Notes: generated from the sequence alone by a model not told the origin. Shown: positions 18,479-28,352, numbered from the stretch's first letter. The stretch: 64,000 bases of DNA from Cellvibrio zantedeschiae (GCF_014652535.1 NZ_BMYZ01000002.1:124001-188000); one strand, 5' to 3'. A program made the numbers and translations.

Positions 18479-19147
18479 CTATTTTGCTTCCGTAGCACAA
18501 CCTTTTTCGCCATCTGGCAATCGTAGTAAGCGAACCTCTGCAATACTAATACCCAATTTTCCGTCGGTGCTGATAACAAAAGGACCGTTTACTTTAGAGA
18601 TATCAAAGCCATCTTTAAGTAAACAGTTCAATGGAATAGGGACTGTCGTCCATTGATCTTTTGGAAGATCTTTTAATGTTTTCCCCAAGTGTATTTCGCT
18701 ACGGCAGGGCCAACCACAATCCATTCCGAAGGTAACATCTTTATTGGGTTTCATGTCCAGGCGAATATCAAGCGCGAGCGCACCTTCATTTTTGAAATTG
18801 CTGAGATCAATTGCGGAACCATAAAGTGCAATAACCCCTTTTACTTCTTTGCGTGGGGACCAGGAAATCTTTATTGCATCTCCCTGGCCGGCTTTGTCCG
18901 TGGGTTCTACAGAAATTTTCCCGCTCGCAGACGTGGCCTTGCGTGTTGCATCAACCGGTGTAGACCAGTTTTCAGGATCGCCTAGCTGAAAGCCCCAGCC
19001 ACTTACGGCTTTGCCTTCGTGGATATACATAATTTTGGGGTTAATGGCGGGCGTTGTATTTTGTGCGTGAACTAAAGAAACATTACAGAAAAAAATTGCT
19101 GCGATGAAAAGAAAGCCTTTCACGATGCAAGGTTTGGCTGCAGACAT
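18479..19147 (-). CDS. Secreted stand-alone ExoP C-terminal-like (galactose-binding-like) module
   Basis: 222 residues with a signal peptide (CIVKGFLFIAAIFFCNVSLVHAQ). The mature part matches the C-terminal beta-sandwich domain of marine GH3 exo-glucanases such as ExoP: GWGFQLGDPENWSTPVDATR, DAIKISWSPR, DLSNFKNEGALALDIRLD, MDCGWPC, W-x-PIPLNCLL and SIAEVRLLRL. In those enzymes the module is attached to GH3 catalytic domains; here it stands alone. The likely role is carbohydrate binding or accessory packing on a GH partner such as the GH3 enzyme at 34559, which lacks this domain; that pairing is inference. AGAGGT before the ATG supports the start, and its own terminator follows. Confidence 0.72.
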   Translation of the reverse strand: MSAAKPCIVKGFLFIAAIFFCNVSLVHAQNTTPAINPKIMYIHEGKAVSGWGFQLGDPENWSTPVDATRKATSASGKISVEPTDKAGQGDAIKISWSPRKEVKGVIALYGSAIDLSNFKNEGALALDIRLDMKPNKDVTFGMDCGWPCRSEIHLGKTLKDLPKDQWTTVPIPLNCLLKDGFDISKVNGPFVISTDGKLGISIAEVRLLRLPDGEKGCATEAK

Positions 19148-19270
19148 AACTTTTACCTCTTTGTTATTAATTATTAGTAAGATTTATATGTAAATCATTT
19201 ATCATATTTGCAAAGAGGGTGACAATTGTCAAATGCCTGAAAGTTCTTAGGCTGTTTGTGAGAGTTAATA

Positions 19271-19307
19271 AATGTAAAAGCCCGGCTTTTGGCCGGGCTT
19301 TTTGTTT
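19271..19307 (-). terminator. Terminator of the GH43 lipoprotein gene
   Basis: AAAAGCCCGGC (19276-19286) pairs with GCCGGGCTTTT (19292-19302) around a TTTTG loop. The stem is GC-rich with T-runs on both outer sides, so it could work in both directions. Confidence 0.85.
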
Positions 19308-19325
19308 TTTTGCTTTCAAAAAGAA

Positions 19326-20444
19326 TTATTTTTTGAAGGCGCTGAGCGTTTGGATGGTGCCGTCTGGATTGTAGTGAAGTTCAGCAACCTTCACGCTGCG
19401 CAAATGAGTTTGGCCGCCTGAGAGTGAGCTGTCGTGGTAGAACAAATACCATTTGCCTTGGAATTCAACAATGGAATGGTGGTTGGTCCAGCCTAACACT
19501 GGTTCTAACACTACACCTTGGTAAGTGAATGGGCCGTAAGGATTATCGCCAATCGCATAAGCGATGTTGTGGGTGTCGCCCGTAGAGTAAGAGAAATAAT
19601 ATTTGCCGTTGTATTTGTGCATCCATGATGCTTCAAAGAAACGACGGCTGTTATCGCCATTAGTCAAAGGCTTGCCATCTTTATCGACAATTTGTAGGTC
19701 GCGCGGCTTTTCAGAGAAGCTCAGCATGTTGTCTTTCAGCTTGGCAACTTTTGGAGAAAGTGCGGGCTTATCATTTTCTGGATAAGTATCTGCGGGATTG
19801 TAAGTGCCTGTTGCCCAGCGTTGCAATTGGCCGCCCCAGATACCCCCAAAATACATGTAGTGGCTGCCATCTGAATCTTTGAATACAGCTGGGTCGATAC
19901 TGAAGCTGCCTTCAATGGGAGTAGGTTCTGCTTTGAATGGGCCCACGGGTGAATCGCTCACGCCTACGCCAATGTGGAAAATATCCTGCTTATCTTTAAC
20001 CGGGAAATACAAATAGTATTTGCCATTTTTTTCTGCAGCATCAGGTGCCCAAAGTTGGCGGCCAGCCCATGGAATATCTTTGATGTTGATGGCTTCGCCG
20101 TTATCTTTTACTTCGCCGCCAACGCTATCCATTGAAAGAACATGGAAATCTTTCATGTCGAAGTGGTCGCCATTGTCATTTTGCGGAACGCCGGATTCGA
20201 TATCGTGTGATGGATAAACGTAAATTTTCCCATTAAAAACATGAGCAGATGGGTCTGCAGTATAAATATTGGTAACCAGTGGTTCTGAAACTAATTCTGG
20301 TTTTTTCTCAGCAGGCGCAGGAGCTGCGCTAGCGGGTGCAGGCTCAGTGGCAGCAACGGGGGCTTCAGCTTCTTTCTTTTGACAGCCAAAAAGAATTGAA
20401 CTGGCAATCACGCTCGCCAAGGTAAGTTTGTGGAAATTCTTCAT
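19326..20444 (-). CDS. GH43 family lipoprotein (arabinofuranosidase/xylosidase type)
   Basis: 372 residues. A lipoprotein signal with cleavage before Cys21 (SILFGC) is followed by an Ala/Pro/Glu-rich tether (~25-52). The five-bladed propeller shows the GH43 acidic triad: Asp in TADPSAHVF, Asp in SIDPAVFKD and Glu in FFEASWMHK. It should sit on the outer membrane and trim arabinose or xylose from arabinoxylan fragments; the exact subfamily cannot be fixed by eye. An AGAGGT ribosome-binding site precedes the ATG. It follows manD by 45 bases, so the two may be co-transcribed even though one product is cytoplasmic and the other is surface-located. Confidence 0.87.
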   Translation of the reverse strand: MKNFHKLTLASVIASSILFGCQKKEAEAPVAATEPAPASAAPAPAEKKPELVSEPLVTNIYTADPSAHVFNGKIYVYPSHDIESGVPQNDNGDHFDMKDFHVLSMDSVGGEVKDNGEAINIKDIPWAGRQLWAPDAAEKNGKYYLYFPVKDKQDIFHIGVGVSDSPVGPFKAEPTPIEGSFSIDPAVFKDSDGSHYMYFGGIWGGQLQRWATGTYNPADTYPENDKPALSPKVAKLKDNMLSFSEKPRDLQIVDKDGKPLTNGDNSRRFFEASWMHKYNGKYYFSYSTGDTHNIAYAIGDNPYGPFTYQGVVLEPVLGWTNHHSIVEFQGKWYLFYHDSSLSGGQTHLRSVKVAELHYNPDGTIQTLSAFKK

Positions 20445-20489
20445 GTTTGACCTCTTTCGTTGTTTTTAAATTGTTGGAATTATTAATTT

Positions 20490-21698
20490 TTACCAGTGCC
20501 ACAGAGTGCCATCTTCCAAACGATTCACCGGTAAGCAGGCACGTTGGTAGGGATACTTTGCAGCGAGTGCTTCATCAATATCAACACCATGGCCTGGGGC
20601 TTCGCCTGGCGTGAAAAATCCATCTTTAAATTCGTAAGCATGTGAAAAAACTTGTTCGGTTAATTCGTTGTGTGCCATGTGTTCCTGAATACCAAAGTTA
20701 GGCACCCAGTAATCAAAATGCAAAGCGGCGCCCATACATACCGGTGACAAATCTGTTGCACCGTGGAAACCCGTACGCACATTAAACAAGCTGGCAAAAT
20801 CAGCGATGCGACGCACGTGGCTGATACCACCCGCATGCACAATTGTAGTACGTATATAGTCAATCAACTGGTTTTGAATTAATTCGCGACAATCGTGAAT
20901 GCTGTTAAACACTTCGCCAACGGCAATTGGCGTGGTGGTGTGATGGCGAATTAATTTGAAGGATTCCTGATTTTCTGCCGGTACGGCATCTTCCATCCAG
21001 AACAAGCGATAGGGCTCCAGATCTTTACCGAGGCGCGCTGCTTCAATCGGCGTTAAGCGGTGATGTACGTCATGCAATAAATGAATTTCATTGCCAAATT
21101 CTTTGCGTACAGCGGCAAATAACTCAGGCACAAAATTTAAATATTTTTCTGTTGACCACACTTCGGTTGAAGGCAAATCAGAATCAGCTGGTTCGTAATT
21201 TTTTTGCGAAGTAGATACACCGTAGGTTTTTGCAATGCCGGGAATACCGGATTGCACACGAATCGCTTTGTAGCCTTTGGCTTTAGCTTTTGCGACGGCT
21301 TCCAGCGTAGATTCCAAGTCCTTTCCGTTGGCGTGGGTGTAGGCGAGAATACGATCGCGACTGCGGCCACCCAATAATTGATAGAGCGGCATGTTGGCCG
21401 CTTTGGCTTTAATGTCCCAGAGCGCGACATCAATCGCAGCGAGTGCAGTCATACCGACCGGGCCGCGACGCCAGTAAGCACCGCGATAAAAAAATTGCCA
21501 AATATCTTCGATTTGTTGCGGGTCGCGTCCGATAAGCGCAGGAACTAAATAATCTTCCAGGTAGGACACAACGGCTTTTTCGCGACCATTAAGTGTTGCA
21601 TCACCAATTCCGTAGATACCTTGGTCGGTTACAATTTTCAGGGTTACAAAATTTCTGCCGGGGCAGGATACAATGACTTTCGCTTCAATAATTTTCAT
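20490..21698 (-). CDS. manD: D-mannonate dehydratase (enolase superfamily, ManD)
   Basis: 402 residues, the same length as the Novosphingobium aromaticivorans enzyme. Key residues fall at identical numbers: Arg147, Tyr159, Asp210, His212, Glu236 and Glu262. Asp210, Glu236 and Glu262 bind Mg2+, and Tyr159/Arg147 and His212 are the acid-base residues, so the high-activity D-mannonate type is expected. It converts D-mannonate to 2-keto-3-deoxygluconate in glucuronate breakdown, downstream of the GH115 and GH67 alpha-glucuronidases encoded here. Uronate isomerase and fructuronate reductase genes are not in this window. A terminator lies between it and GH115, so it probably has its own promoter. 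It is cytoplasmic, with no signal peptide. Confidence 0.94.
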   Translation of the reverse strand: MKIIEAKVIVSCPGRNFVTLKIVTDQGIYGIGDATLNGREKAVVSYLEDYLVPALIGRDPQQIEDIWQFFYRGAYWRRGPVGMTALAAIDVALWDIKAKAANMPLYQLLGGRSRDRILAYTHANGKDLESTLEAVAKAKAKGYKAIRVQSGIPGIAKTYGVSTSQKNYEPADSDLPSTEVWSTEKYLNFVPELFAAVRKEFGNEIHLLHDVHHRLTPIEAARLGKDLEPYRLFWMEDAVPAENQESFKLIRHHTTTPIAVGEVFNSIHDCRELIQNQLIDYIRTTIVHAGGISHVRRIADFASLFNVRTGFHGATDLSPVCMGAALHFDYWVPNFGIQEHMAHNELTEQVFSHAYEFKDGFFTPGEAPGHGVDIDEALAAKYPYQRACLPVNRLEDGTLWHW

Positions 21699-21732
21699 CG
21701 ATACTACTCAATAACCTACGACTAATTGGTAT

Positions 21733-21758
21733 AAAAAAGGGTAGCAGAATCACTACCC
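21733..21758 (-). terminator. Terminator between GH115 and manD
   Basis: On the minus strand GGGTAG and CTACCC enclose 8 bases and are followed by TTTTTTAT. The 6-base stem makes it a moderate terminator that may allow some read-through. Confidence 0.7.
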
Positions 21759-21788
21759 ATAGGAGTTTTCTAAACTGCTGCGCCTATA

Positions 21789-24689
21789 TTAATGCACGCG
21801 AGGACTTTCCACAGGTCCTAAATAGCTTGGCAACAAGCCACCAGTATTCAGGACAATTCTCTCAAGCGTAACACCCGGATCAACCGCGTAAATACGCACA
21901 CTATGTTCACCCGCTTTGGCGACCGAGTGCTGGCTCGTAATCTTACGCATATCACTGCGAACTGACTCTTCCCAAGCTGCGTCACTCATATCATTTACGA
22001 TGTTAATGATTTGAGGTTCTTCGTCGTCAATCGCAATGGCGTAGCGCAAGCCGCGCCCTGGTGTAAACGGCCAGGAAGGCGCAAAAATACTATCCACGCT
22101 CAGCTTACCAGGGGTAAACAAATAGACCTTGTATTCCAAAAACGGTGCCGCGTTAAGGTCGGTAAATGATTTATCCGAAATCGGAAATACCGACATGGAA
22201 GACAAATTGCGCCCATGTTCCGGAATTTTTTCCCACCCATAGCCTGCTACCGATTGCGCTTTGCTGTAGTGCTCGGCTTCCACGGCGACATAGCCATCTG
22301 CCTCGACAAACCCCTTGAAGCCTTTAGGAACAGGTTCATTGTTGATGGCGCTGACTTTAATTGATGCTCCACCCCAACCGGTACCACTGATAGTTACTTT
22401 CCCCGTTGCTAAACCTTTGGGAGCTTTGCTCCAATCAATGCTCACCTGGATTTTTTGGGTTGCATCTACTTGTATACTAGTATATCCAACTTTTATCCAT
22501 GGGTCGCTAATTTTGGTAGAAAATTTAAAAGATTCCGTACCTTTGTTAAAAACCTCGATGGTACGAGTTTGTTGGCCGTAGCGGTCAAAGGTTGGCAATT
22601 CATAGGCGCTTTTATGGGGCCAAGCGGATGAAGATTGCTGAGGCCAGGCTGCGGAGTAACCCTCAATAGCGACACCCATATCCGCCGCATTGTGAGGTTG
22701 TGCATCGTAGAGTAATGGCATGGTGTTGGCGGGTGGATTATTCCAATGGGTGTAACCAATATGGGTTTGATCCATAAAGTGTTCCCATTTGCCCTTGCTC
22801 AGTTCAGTATCAAATTGTTTTTGTAATGCGGCGTCAGCTTTAAATAATTCGCGGGCTTTGGTGGCGTAATCGTTAGCGTTGGCTCGACCTTGCTCCGCGT
22901 ACAAATGATTCTTGCCAACCATGTCATAAAGCTCTGTCACTATGGCGCTGGCTTTGGTCGGATGCAACACTAATTGAAAGAATGCATCCTTCGATTCCGC
23001 TGGTATTTTGGTGTAGAGATTTTCTGCTTTTGCACGCAGGTTAGTGATATTCGCTGTAACGCGGTCGGCTTCGTTGTAATTTAATTGGCTATATACCTTC
23101 TCATCTTGCAGCTCCGGTTTTCTGCGTAAATTGTGGCGCGTATAGCCGGTCATAATTTCTGCAATTTCTGGTGCGTATTGTTTACCAAATTCACGCTCAG
23201 CCCATAGCTTTCCAAATTCCGGAATACGCTCTTTGGGCCATTGTTCTGGGTTCCATGCTAACCGCAGGAAATATTCGATGGGATATTCCATGGGTTTTAA
23301 ATCGCCCACATTTACGATCCAGATTTTTTTTGCATCATAGTGGTAGGCGAGATTCATTTGCTCCCAAATTTTGGAGATAGAAATTGTATTTATCCAACGG
23401 TAAGAGCGTGGGCCGCCGACATAATCAAAGTGATAATAAACTCCGGCACCACCAGCGCGTTTGCGTTCTTCCTGGGTGGGAAGCCTGCGAATATTCCCCC
23501 AATTGTCATCGCACCACAGCAAGGTTATATCGTCGGGCACTCGCATGCCGCGCTCGTAAAATCCTTGAACTTCTTTGTAAAGCGCCCACACTTGCGGAAC
23601 TTCAGCAACTTTTTCTTTGCCGAAAACATTGCCTAAAATTTCACGTTGATCGTGGACAATACGTTCGAGCAATTGAATATTTTCACCTTCGCTCATGGGT
23701 TCGTCTTGCTGGCCGCGCATACCAACGGTGTAAATACTTTCGTAATCTTTATTGCGCTTAACGCCAGCAGTCCAAAAGTCGTAAAGATTTTTTGGGTTTT
23801 TAGAATATTCCCACGGGCCGCTACCGTGTCGGTTCCATTCTTTGTCGGCGCGCATCATGGGCTCATGATGAGAAGTGCTCATCACAATGCCGTATTCGTC
23901 GGCAAGAATCATGTTTTGAATATCATCATCGGCAAAGGCGTTGTTCCACATGGCGGGCCATAAAAAATTCGCCTTTAAACGCAGCAGCAATTCAAACACT
24001 TTCTCGTAGAACTCGTGGTTGTAATTGCCGTGATTTTTCTTCACCCAATTGGTGAGGGCGGGGGCCTCGTCGTTGAGGAAAATGCCGCGATATTTCACTT
24101 TCGGCATTTCTTGCACGAAGGTATTTTTAGCGACATAAATAGCGCTTTTCTTTTTAACAGGAACATCTGCCCACCAATACCAGGGTGAAACGCCGATTTG
24201 TTCCGCCAGATCATAAACGCCAAAAGTCGTACCGCGTTTATTACTACCGACAATCACTAAAGCTTGTTTAATATTTGCTGATGGATTTTGAACAACCGAG
24301 ATTTGGTAGGCATCCCACTGATCTTTGATTCCGCTAACATTAATTTTTTTCTGCGCAACTAAATCATCAATCAATTGGCTGTGACCAAGCGTGCCTATGA
24401 TGACTGCCTGATTTTTCAAATCATTTGCAGTTTGAATCAGTGATGGTTTTTGCGCGCTCACTTTTTCAATATCAACTTGCAGATTTTTTACTGCTCGCTG
24501 CACCCCGGGGTAGTCCCGGCTATCGACATAGAGACTTGCCGTGCTCGTTGGCGTGGCGAGTGTTAAGTCACCCGTCTTGGCAGATGTGCTGATATAGGAT
24601 TTTTCACCCAATGCGAAGCTTGAAGAAGCGGTGCACAAAAGCAGCACGCCGAGCCCCAAGCGCGCGCACAAAGATTTATAAGAGTTCAT
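21789..24689 (-). CDS. GH115 xylan alpha-1,2-glucuronidase
   Basis: 966 residues, typical for GH115. A signal peptide ends near SSSFALG. An N-terminal alpha/beta domain (VIIGTLGHSQLIDDL, GTTFGVYDLAEQIGVSPWYWWADVPV) leads into a TIM-barrel (KYRGIFLNDEAPAL, LLRLKANFLWPAMWNNAF, GMRGQQDEPMSEG, LLWCDDNWGNIRRLP, KIWIVNVGDLKPMEYP). A helical region and a C-terminal beta-sandwich (FVEADGYVAVEAEHYS) follow. GH115 enzymes release (4-O-methyl)glucuronic acid from internal as well as terminal xylose units, complementing the GH67 gene at 40134. It is probably periplasmic. GAAGG precedes the ATG. It starts 45 bases after the GH43 gene upstream, so these two are likely one transcript. Confidence 0.93.
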   Translation of the reverse strand: MNSYKSLCARLGLGVLLLCTASSSFALGEKSYISTSAKTGDLTLATPTSTASLYVDSRDYPGVQRAVKNLQVDIEKVSAQKPSLIQTANDLKNQAVIIGTLGHSQLIDDLVAQKKINVSGIKDQWDAYQISVVQNPSANIKQALVIVGSNKRGTTFGVYDLAEQIGVSPWYWWADVPVKKKSAIYVAKNTFVQEMPKVKYRGIFLNDEAPALTNWVKKNHGNYNHEFYEKVFELLLRLKANFLWPAMWNNAFADDDIQNMILADEYGIVMSTSHHEPMMRADKEWNRHGSGPWEYSKNPKNLYDFWTAGVKRNKDYESIYTVGMRGQQDEPMSEGENIQLLERIVHDQREILGNVFGKEKVAEVPQVWALYKEVQGFYERGMRVPDDITLLWCDDNWGNIRRLPTQEERKRAGGAGVYYHFDYVGGPRSYRWINTISISKIWEQMNLAYHYDAKKIWIVNVGDLKPMEYPIEYFLRLAWNPEQWPKERIPEFGKLWAEREFGKQYAPEIAEIMTGYTRHNLRRKPELQDEKVYSQLNYNEADRVTANITNLRAKAENLYTKIPAESKDAFFQLVLHPTKASAIVTELYDMVGKNHLYAEQGRANANDYATKARELFKADAALQKQFDTELSKGKWEHFMDQTHIGYTHWNNPPANTMPLLYDAQPHNAADMGVAIEGYSAAWPQQSSSAWPHKSAYELPTFDRYGQQTRTIEVFNKGTESFKFSTKISDPWIKVGYTSIQVDATQKIQVSIDWSKAPKGLATGKVTISGTGWGGASIKVSAINNEPVPKGFKGFVEADGYVAVEAEHYSKAQSVAGYGWEKIPEHGRNLSSMSVFPISDKSFTDLNAAPFLEYKVYLFTPGKLSVDSIFAPSWPFTPGRGLRYAIAIDDEEPQIINIVNDMSDAAWEESVRSDMRKITSQHSVAKAGEHSVRIYAVDPGVTLERIVLNTGGLLPSYLGPVESPRVH

Positions 24690-24734
24690 GATTTATTGCC
24701 TTCTATTAACTGCGGTGGCACCAGCGGTTCCCGG

Positions 24735-26423
24735 TTATTTGGTTTCAGTACGCACATGCATTCCCAAATAAGTTCCTGTAAACCCACCAGCGATCTCTGT
24801 GCTTAGCAATTTGGCGTCCGCTCCTTGTAATATATTGATGCGTTTCCCAGCTTTGTTGTGATAATAAAAATCTATTTTGCCTGCATCGCCTTCGGTACCC
24901 AGAACAATATTTTTATCCAGGTCTTTTTTAGTGAGACTTGTGCTAGCGATAATTTTTGAAGAGTTTTCCTTGGTTGTTTGCTCAACAAATAACGTGTACT
25001 GGTCTGCCTTGCGTTGAACGCCAAAATAGTAATTGGCTTGATGACTTTGGAATGCGGCAATGCCAGCAGAGATACCATCTTCGTCGGGCAATTTTAATGT
25101 GGTTTGTGCATCAAAATGCATGTGCTGTTGGCGGCGGCCAATAAACGCAGGTTGCGCTAAACCGGAAAGACGATTGTCCACGGCATTGATGGTGATGTTT
25201 TTCTTTTCTGGATTTAATTTATACCAATCAGTTTCAACGGTGCCTAAAGTATTCCAGTCCGTTAATAATTTGTTGGTAGTGAATTTATCTTTCCACACAA
25301 AATTGCCTGTGGTTGCCTGCGAGGCAGCTGTGGACTTTTCTGTGCGTGGTGCAGCTAAGCGGTAAGGAACTTCTTTGCCGTTTTCCAAAATGCTTGGCCA
25401 TTCATTTTTCCAGGTTACTGGTAGCAAGAATGTTTCGCGGCCGGTGTTGAAGAATTTTTTATCGTATGAACGTGTACCTAAAAACACCGCCCACCATTCG
25501 CCTTCTTTGGTTTGCACAAAATCAGCGTGGCCAACCGTAGTAATTGGATTGTCGCGGCCATCATCAAGTCCGCGTTGTGTAAGGATTGGGTTATTTTCGT
25601 AAGGAACAAATTTATCTTTCAAGCTGCGCGCGCGGAAAATTACTGCCGAGTGATCAAATGAGGTGCCGCCTTCTGCGCACAACAAATAATACCAGCCGTT
25701 AATTTTGTAAATGTGCGGCCCTTCAATCCATACAGGTTTTTTAGAAATATCGGTGCCACCGTTAACAATAAGACGGCCAGAGTTTTTAACGACGGTTTTG
25801 GTTTTTAAATCAAATTCCCACTGCCAAATGGCGCGATGCCCCTGATAAAGCGGTTCGCCAATGGGGTTTTCATTGTGGGTGATGTAAACACGACCATCGT
25901 CATCAAAAAAGATGTCGGGGTCAATACCACCTATTTCAGGTAATTCAATTGGATCTGACCAGGGGCCTGCGGGATTGGTTGCGGTCACTAAAAAATTTCC
26001 ACGCACATCCACCAAGGTGGTAATCATGTAAAACACACCATCGTGAAAGCGTATTGTAGGTGCGTATATACCGCGCGATACACGTTGGTTTTTTAAGGGT
26101 AATTGTTTTGGGGTGACCAATACGTGGCCAAGGGATTCCCAATGCACAAGGTCTTTACTGTGGAAAATAGGCACGCCGGGCGAATAGGAAAATGATGAAT
26201 TAACGAGGTAATAATCATCGCCTGCGCGCGTAATACTTGGATCGGGAAAGAAGCCTGCGAGAATCGGGTTTTGGTATTCACCTTTCGCTAAAGGCTGGGA
26301 AAAAATAGCGTCCTTACCCTCGTAGGTAAAGTCATAAAAAGTGGCTGATTTTTCGGCGGCGCAAAAGCCGCTGAGCGTTAATAAAAATCCGCCAGCGAGT
26401 GAGGATAAGGGTGATAATTTCAT
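24735..26423 (-). CDS. GH43 beta-xylosidase/arabinofuranosidase with C-terminal concanavalin-like domain
   Basis: 562 residues. A signal peptide ends near GFCAAEK. The catalytic propeller covers about residues 45-350 with the GH43 triad: Asp in FFPDPSITR, Asp in GIDPDIFFD and Glu in WIEGPHIYK. A C-terminal beta-sandwich (~375-562: FTTNKLLTDWNTLG, FIGRRQQHMHFDA, YYFGVQRK) matches the concanavalin-like domain found at the end of many GH43 beta-xylosidases. The mature enzyme is periplasmic or extracellular and would remove arabinofuranosyl or xylosyl ends. AGGA precedes the start. A terminator separates it from the xylanase gene, and GH115 follows closely. Confidence 0.9.
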   Translation of the reverse strand: MKLSPLSSLAGGFLLTLSGFCAAEKSATFYDFTYEGKDAIFSQPLAKGEYQNPILAGFFPDPSITRAGDDYYLVNSSFSYSPGVPIFHSKDLVHWESLGHVLVTPKQLPLKNQRVSRGIYAPTIRFHDGVFYMITTLVDVRGNFLVTATNPAGPWSDPIELPEIGGIDPDIFFDDDGRVYITHNENPIGEPLYQGHRAIWQWEFDLKTKTVVKNSGRLIVNGGTDISKKPVWIEGPHIYKINGWYYLLCAEGGTSFDHSAVIFRARSLKDKFVPYENNPILTQRGLDDGRDNPITTVGHADFVQTKEGEWWAVFLGTRSYDKKFFNTGRETFLLPVTWKNEWPSILENGKEVPYRLAAPRTEKSTAASQATTGNFVWKDKFTTNKLLTDWNTLGTVETDWYKLNPEKKNITINAVDNRLSGLAQPAFIGRRQQHMHFDAQTTLKLPDEDGISAGIAAFQSHQANYYFGVQRKADQYTLFVEQTTKENSSKIIASTSLTKKDLDKNIVLGTEGDAGKIDFYYHNKAGKRINILQGADAKLLSTEIAGGFTGTYLGMHVRTETK

Positions 26424-26448
26424 AGGCTTGTCCTGAAGTTTTTTTATT

Positions 26449-26494
26449 AAATAAAAATCGCTGGCTCTTTTAAAAACTAAAGAGGCCAGCGATT
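26449..26494 (-). terminator. Terminator after the GH10 xylanase gene
   Basis: A 13-base arm with one bulge (TCGCTGGC-CTCTTT with AAAGAG-CCAGCGA) is followed on the minus strand by TTTTTATTT. It separates xylanase from the GH43 unit. Confidence 0.85.
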
Positions 26495-26513
26495 CAGGTA
26501 CAGCCTTTAAAAA

Positions 26514-28352
26514 TTAAAGATTGGTACAGGCTGTACCGGTTAAACCATCCGCAAAACCGCGCAGTGCAGGTTTGTCGTTGTAGTTGTTGTCGAACAACAA
26601 GGGCCACGCAAGTGCTTGACCGTTATATTGTGAAGTTGCACTGGTTAACCAGGTGTTAGCGTCGGTAGTTCCCCACACGGTAATACCGCCACGCTGTGCT
26701 TCCGGAACCACTTCTTTGTAGCCCGCAACTATGTCGCAATAACGTTTCTTTTGAGCGAGAGCCGACGTGCTGGTGTATTGGGTTGCAGTACTGACAGACC
26801 AACCGCTGCTATAGGGATTGTTAATGGCAACATCCAACTCGGTAATTTTTACCTTCAAACCTTTATCAGCGATTTTTTTCATAGCCGCTTTAATGTTCTC
26901 GATGCTGGGGTAGTCCATAAACACGTGCATTTGGAAACCCACGCCGGTGATTGGAATGCTGCGCGCCTGGAAGTCCGTAACCATTTCAACGAGCTTGGTG
27001 GTTTTAGCATTGTTTTGGTCGATGTTGTAATCATTGTAGTAGAGATCTACATTCGCATCGGCCAATCTCGCCGCTTTAAATGCGCGCTCTATATAGACTG
27101 CGCTGTTGCCACTCTTCATGTAAAAAGTAGAGTCGGTTGAACGGAAAGTGGATGGTGAACCGTCAGTAAGCGCTTCGTTTACCACGTCCCAGCTGGTTAC
27201 ATTACCCTTGGCTTTGTAGTGGGTGACAATGGTGTTTACGTGAGTATCCAACATGGTCAAAAACTCATCCGAGGTGCCCGCCCAGTTTTTCATAAAGTTG
27301 GGGACTTGATAGCTCGAATGCCAGATCAATGCGTGACCGTGAATCTTGATGTCTTTTGATTTCGCGTAATCCACAAATGCATCCGCATTGGTGAAAGTGA
27401 AATCGCTTGCGTTGCCAGTATTGTTTGGATGCAAGTAACTCACCTTCATGATGTTGCCCGCAGTCATTTGGTTGAAGTGCTTTTCCACCACAGTTTGCTC
27501 AGCGGTGTTGGTGAGTATGTTATAGGCCGGAGCATCTGTATTGGATACGGAAACGCCAATCGGGAAGGTCGCCAAATCTTTCAGGTGCGCCACATTGGCA
27601 GCATAAGACGATGTGCTCGCTGAACTTGTAGCTGTAGAGCTGGAGCTTGATGTAGCGGGCGCCAAGGTTATTTTCGCGCTCTTGATGGTTACGGTGCCTG
27701 TTGGAGTTCCCTTTGCTTGAATACCCACTTGTACATCGTTTGCCGTTTGGTTGAAGCGATTATCGGTTTCGCTGATTGTACAAGTCACTTTGCTATCAGT
27801 GCCGGCGGTAAGCTCGCCGTTACCGCTCCAGCAATCCCATTCTCCCGCCCAGGTATTTTTAACCTGGGCATAGATTTGCAAATTGGCGCCACTGGCTTTG
27901 AATTCGCTGCTTACGTTTACCATCATCTCCACCGTTGCTTTTTCAAGCTGGGTGGGTTTGGCAACATCAAACACTGCGCCTACACCATCGCCACTTGCGG
28001 TGAAAACAACACCTTTGTCGTAGGTTACGCCTGAGTTTGTATTGGCGCCGGTTGAGTTGCCGCGCCAGCCAGTTGTCATATCGATTGTAAGCGTATTGCC
28101 AGAAGCGGCAGAGCTTGACGAGCTGGAGCTGCTAGTCGCTGCAACCGAACTGCTGGATGAGCTTGAGCTGGACGAACTGACCGAGCTTGATGAGCTCGAT
28201 GAAGAACTGGAACTCACTGAACTACTACTTGTTGCTGCTGAGCTGCTGGTAGCGGGTGGTGTATCGGGGCCGCTGGACCCGCCTCCACCGCCGCCGCAGG
28301 CAGACACAATTAGGCTAAATGCTAGTAAAGGAACGAGGTTGATTGTACGCAT
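26514..28352 (-). CDS. xyn10C: CBM15-GH10 endo-xylanase lipoprotein (Xyn10C-like)
   Basis: 612 residues. A lipoprotein signal (LIVSAC, Cys19) is followed by six Gly, a long Ser-rich linker (35-85), a CBM15 module (~86-234: DMTTGWRGNS, DGVGAVFDVAKPT, EWDCWSGNGELTA, DVQVGIQAKGTPTGT), a second Ser linker and a GH10 barrel (~250-610). Catalytic residues are Glu393 (acid/base, WDVVNEALTDG) and Glu505 (nucleophile, KITELDVAI); HGHALIWH is the other GH10 mark. This arrangement is that of C. japonicus Xyn10C, a membrane-bound xylanase whose CBM15 grips single xylan chains. It should be anchored in the outer membrane and start xylan cleavage at the cell surface. GGAG precedes the ATG. Confidence 0.95.
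   Translation of the reverse strand: MRTINLVPLLAFSLIVSACGGGGGGSSGPDTPPATSSSAATSSSSVSSSSSSSSSSSVSSSSSSSSSSSVAATSSSSSSSSAASGNTLTIDMTTGWRGNSTGANTNSGVTYDKGVVFTASGDGVGAVFDVAKPTQLEKATVEMMVNVSSEFKASGANLQIYAQVKNTWAGEWDCWSGNGELTAGTDSKVTCTISETDNRFNQTANDVQVGIQAKGTPTGTVTIKSAKITLAPATSSSSSTATSSASTSSYAANVAHLKDLATFPIGVSVSNTDAPAYNILTNTAEQTVVEKHFNQMTAGNIMKVSYLHPNNTGNASDFTFTNADAFVDYAKSKDIKIHGHALIWHSSYQVPNFMKNWAGTSDEFLTMLDTHVNTIVTHYKAKGNVTSWDVVNEALTDGSPSTFRSTDSTFYMKSGNSAVYIERAFKAARLADANVDLYYNDYNIDQNNAKTTKLVEMVTDFQARSIPITGVGFQMHVFMDYPSIENIKAAMKKIADKGLKVKITELDVAINNPYSSGWSVSTATQYTSTSALAQKKRYCDIVAGYKEVVPEAQRGGITVWGTTDANTWLTSATSQYNGQALAWPLLFDNNYNDKPALRGFADGLTGTACTNL
28085..28255 (-). repeat. Serine-codon tandem repeats (xylanase linker)
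   Basis: A run of Ser codons broken by Val and Ala encodes residues ~35-85 of the xylanase. The codons are mixed (AGC, AGT, TCC, TCA, TCG), so the repeat is kept at protein level and is less prone to slippage than a pure repeat. Confidence 0.8.
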
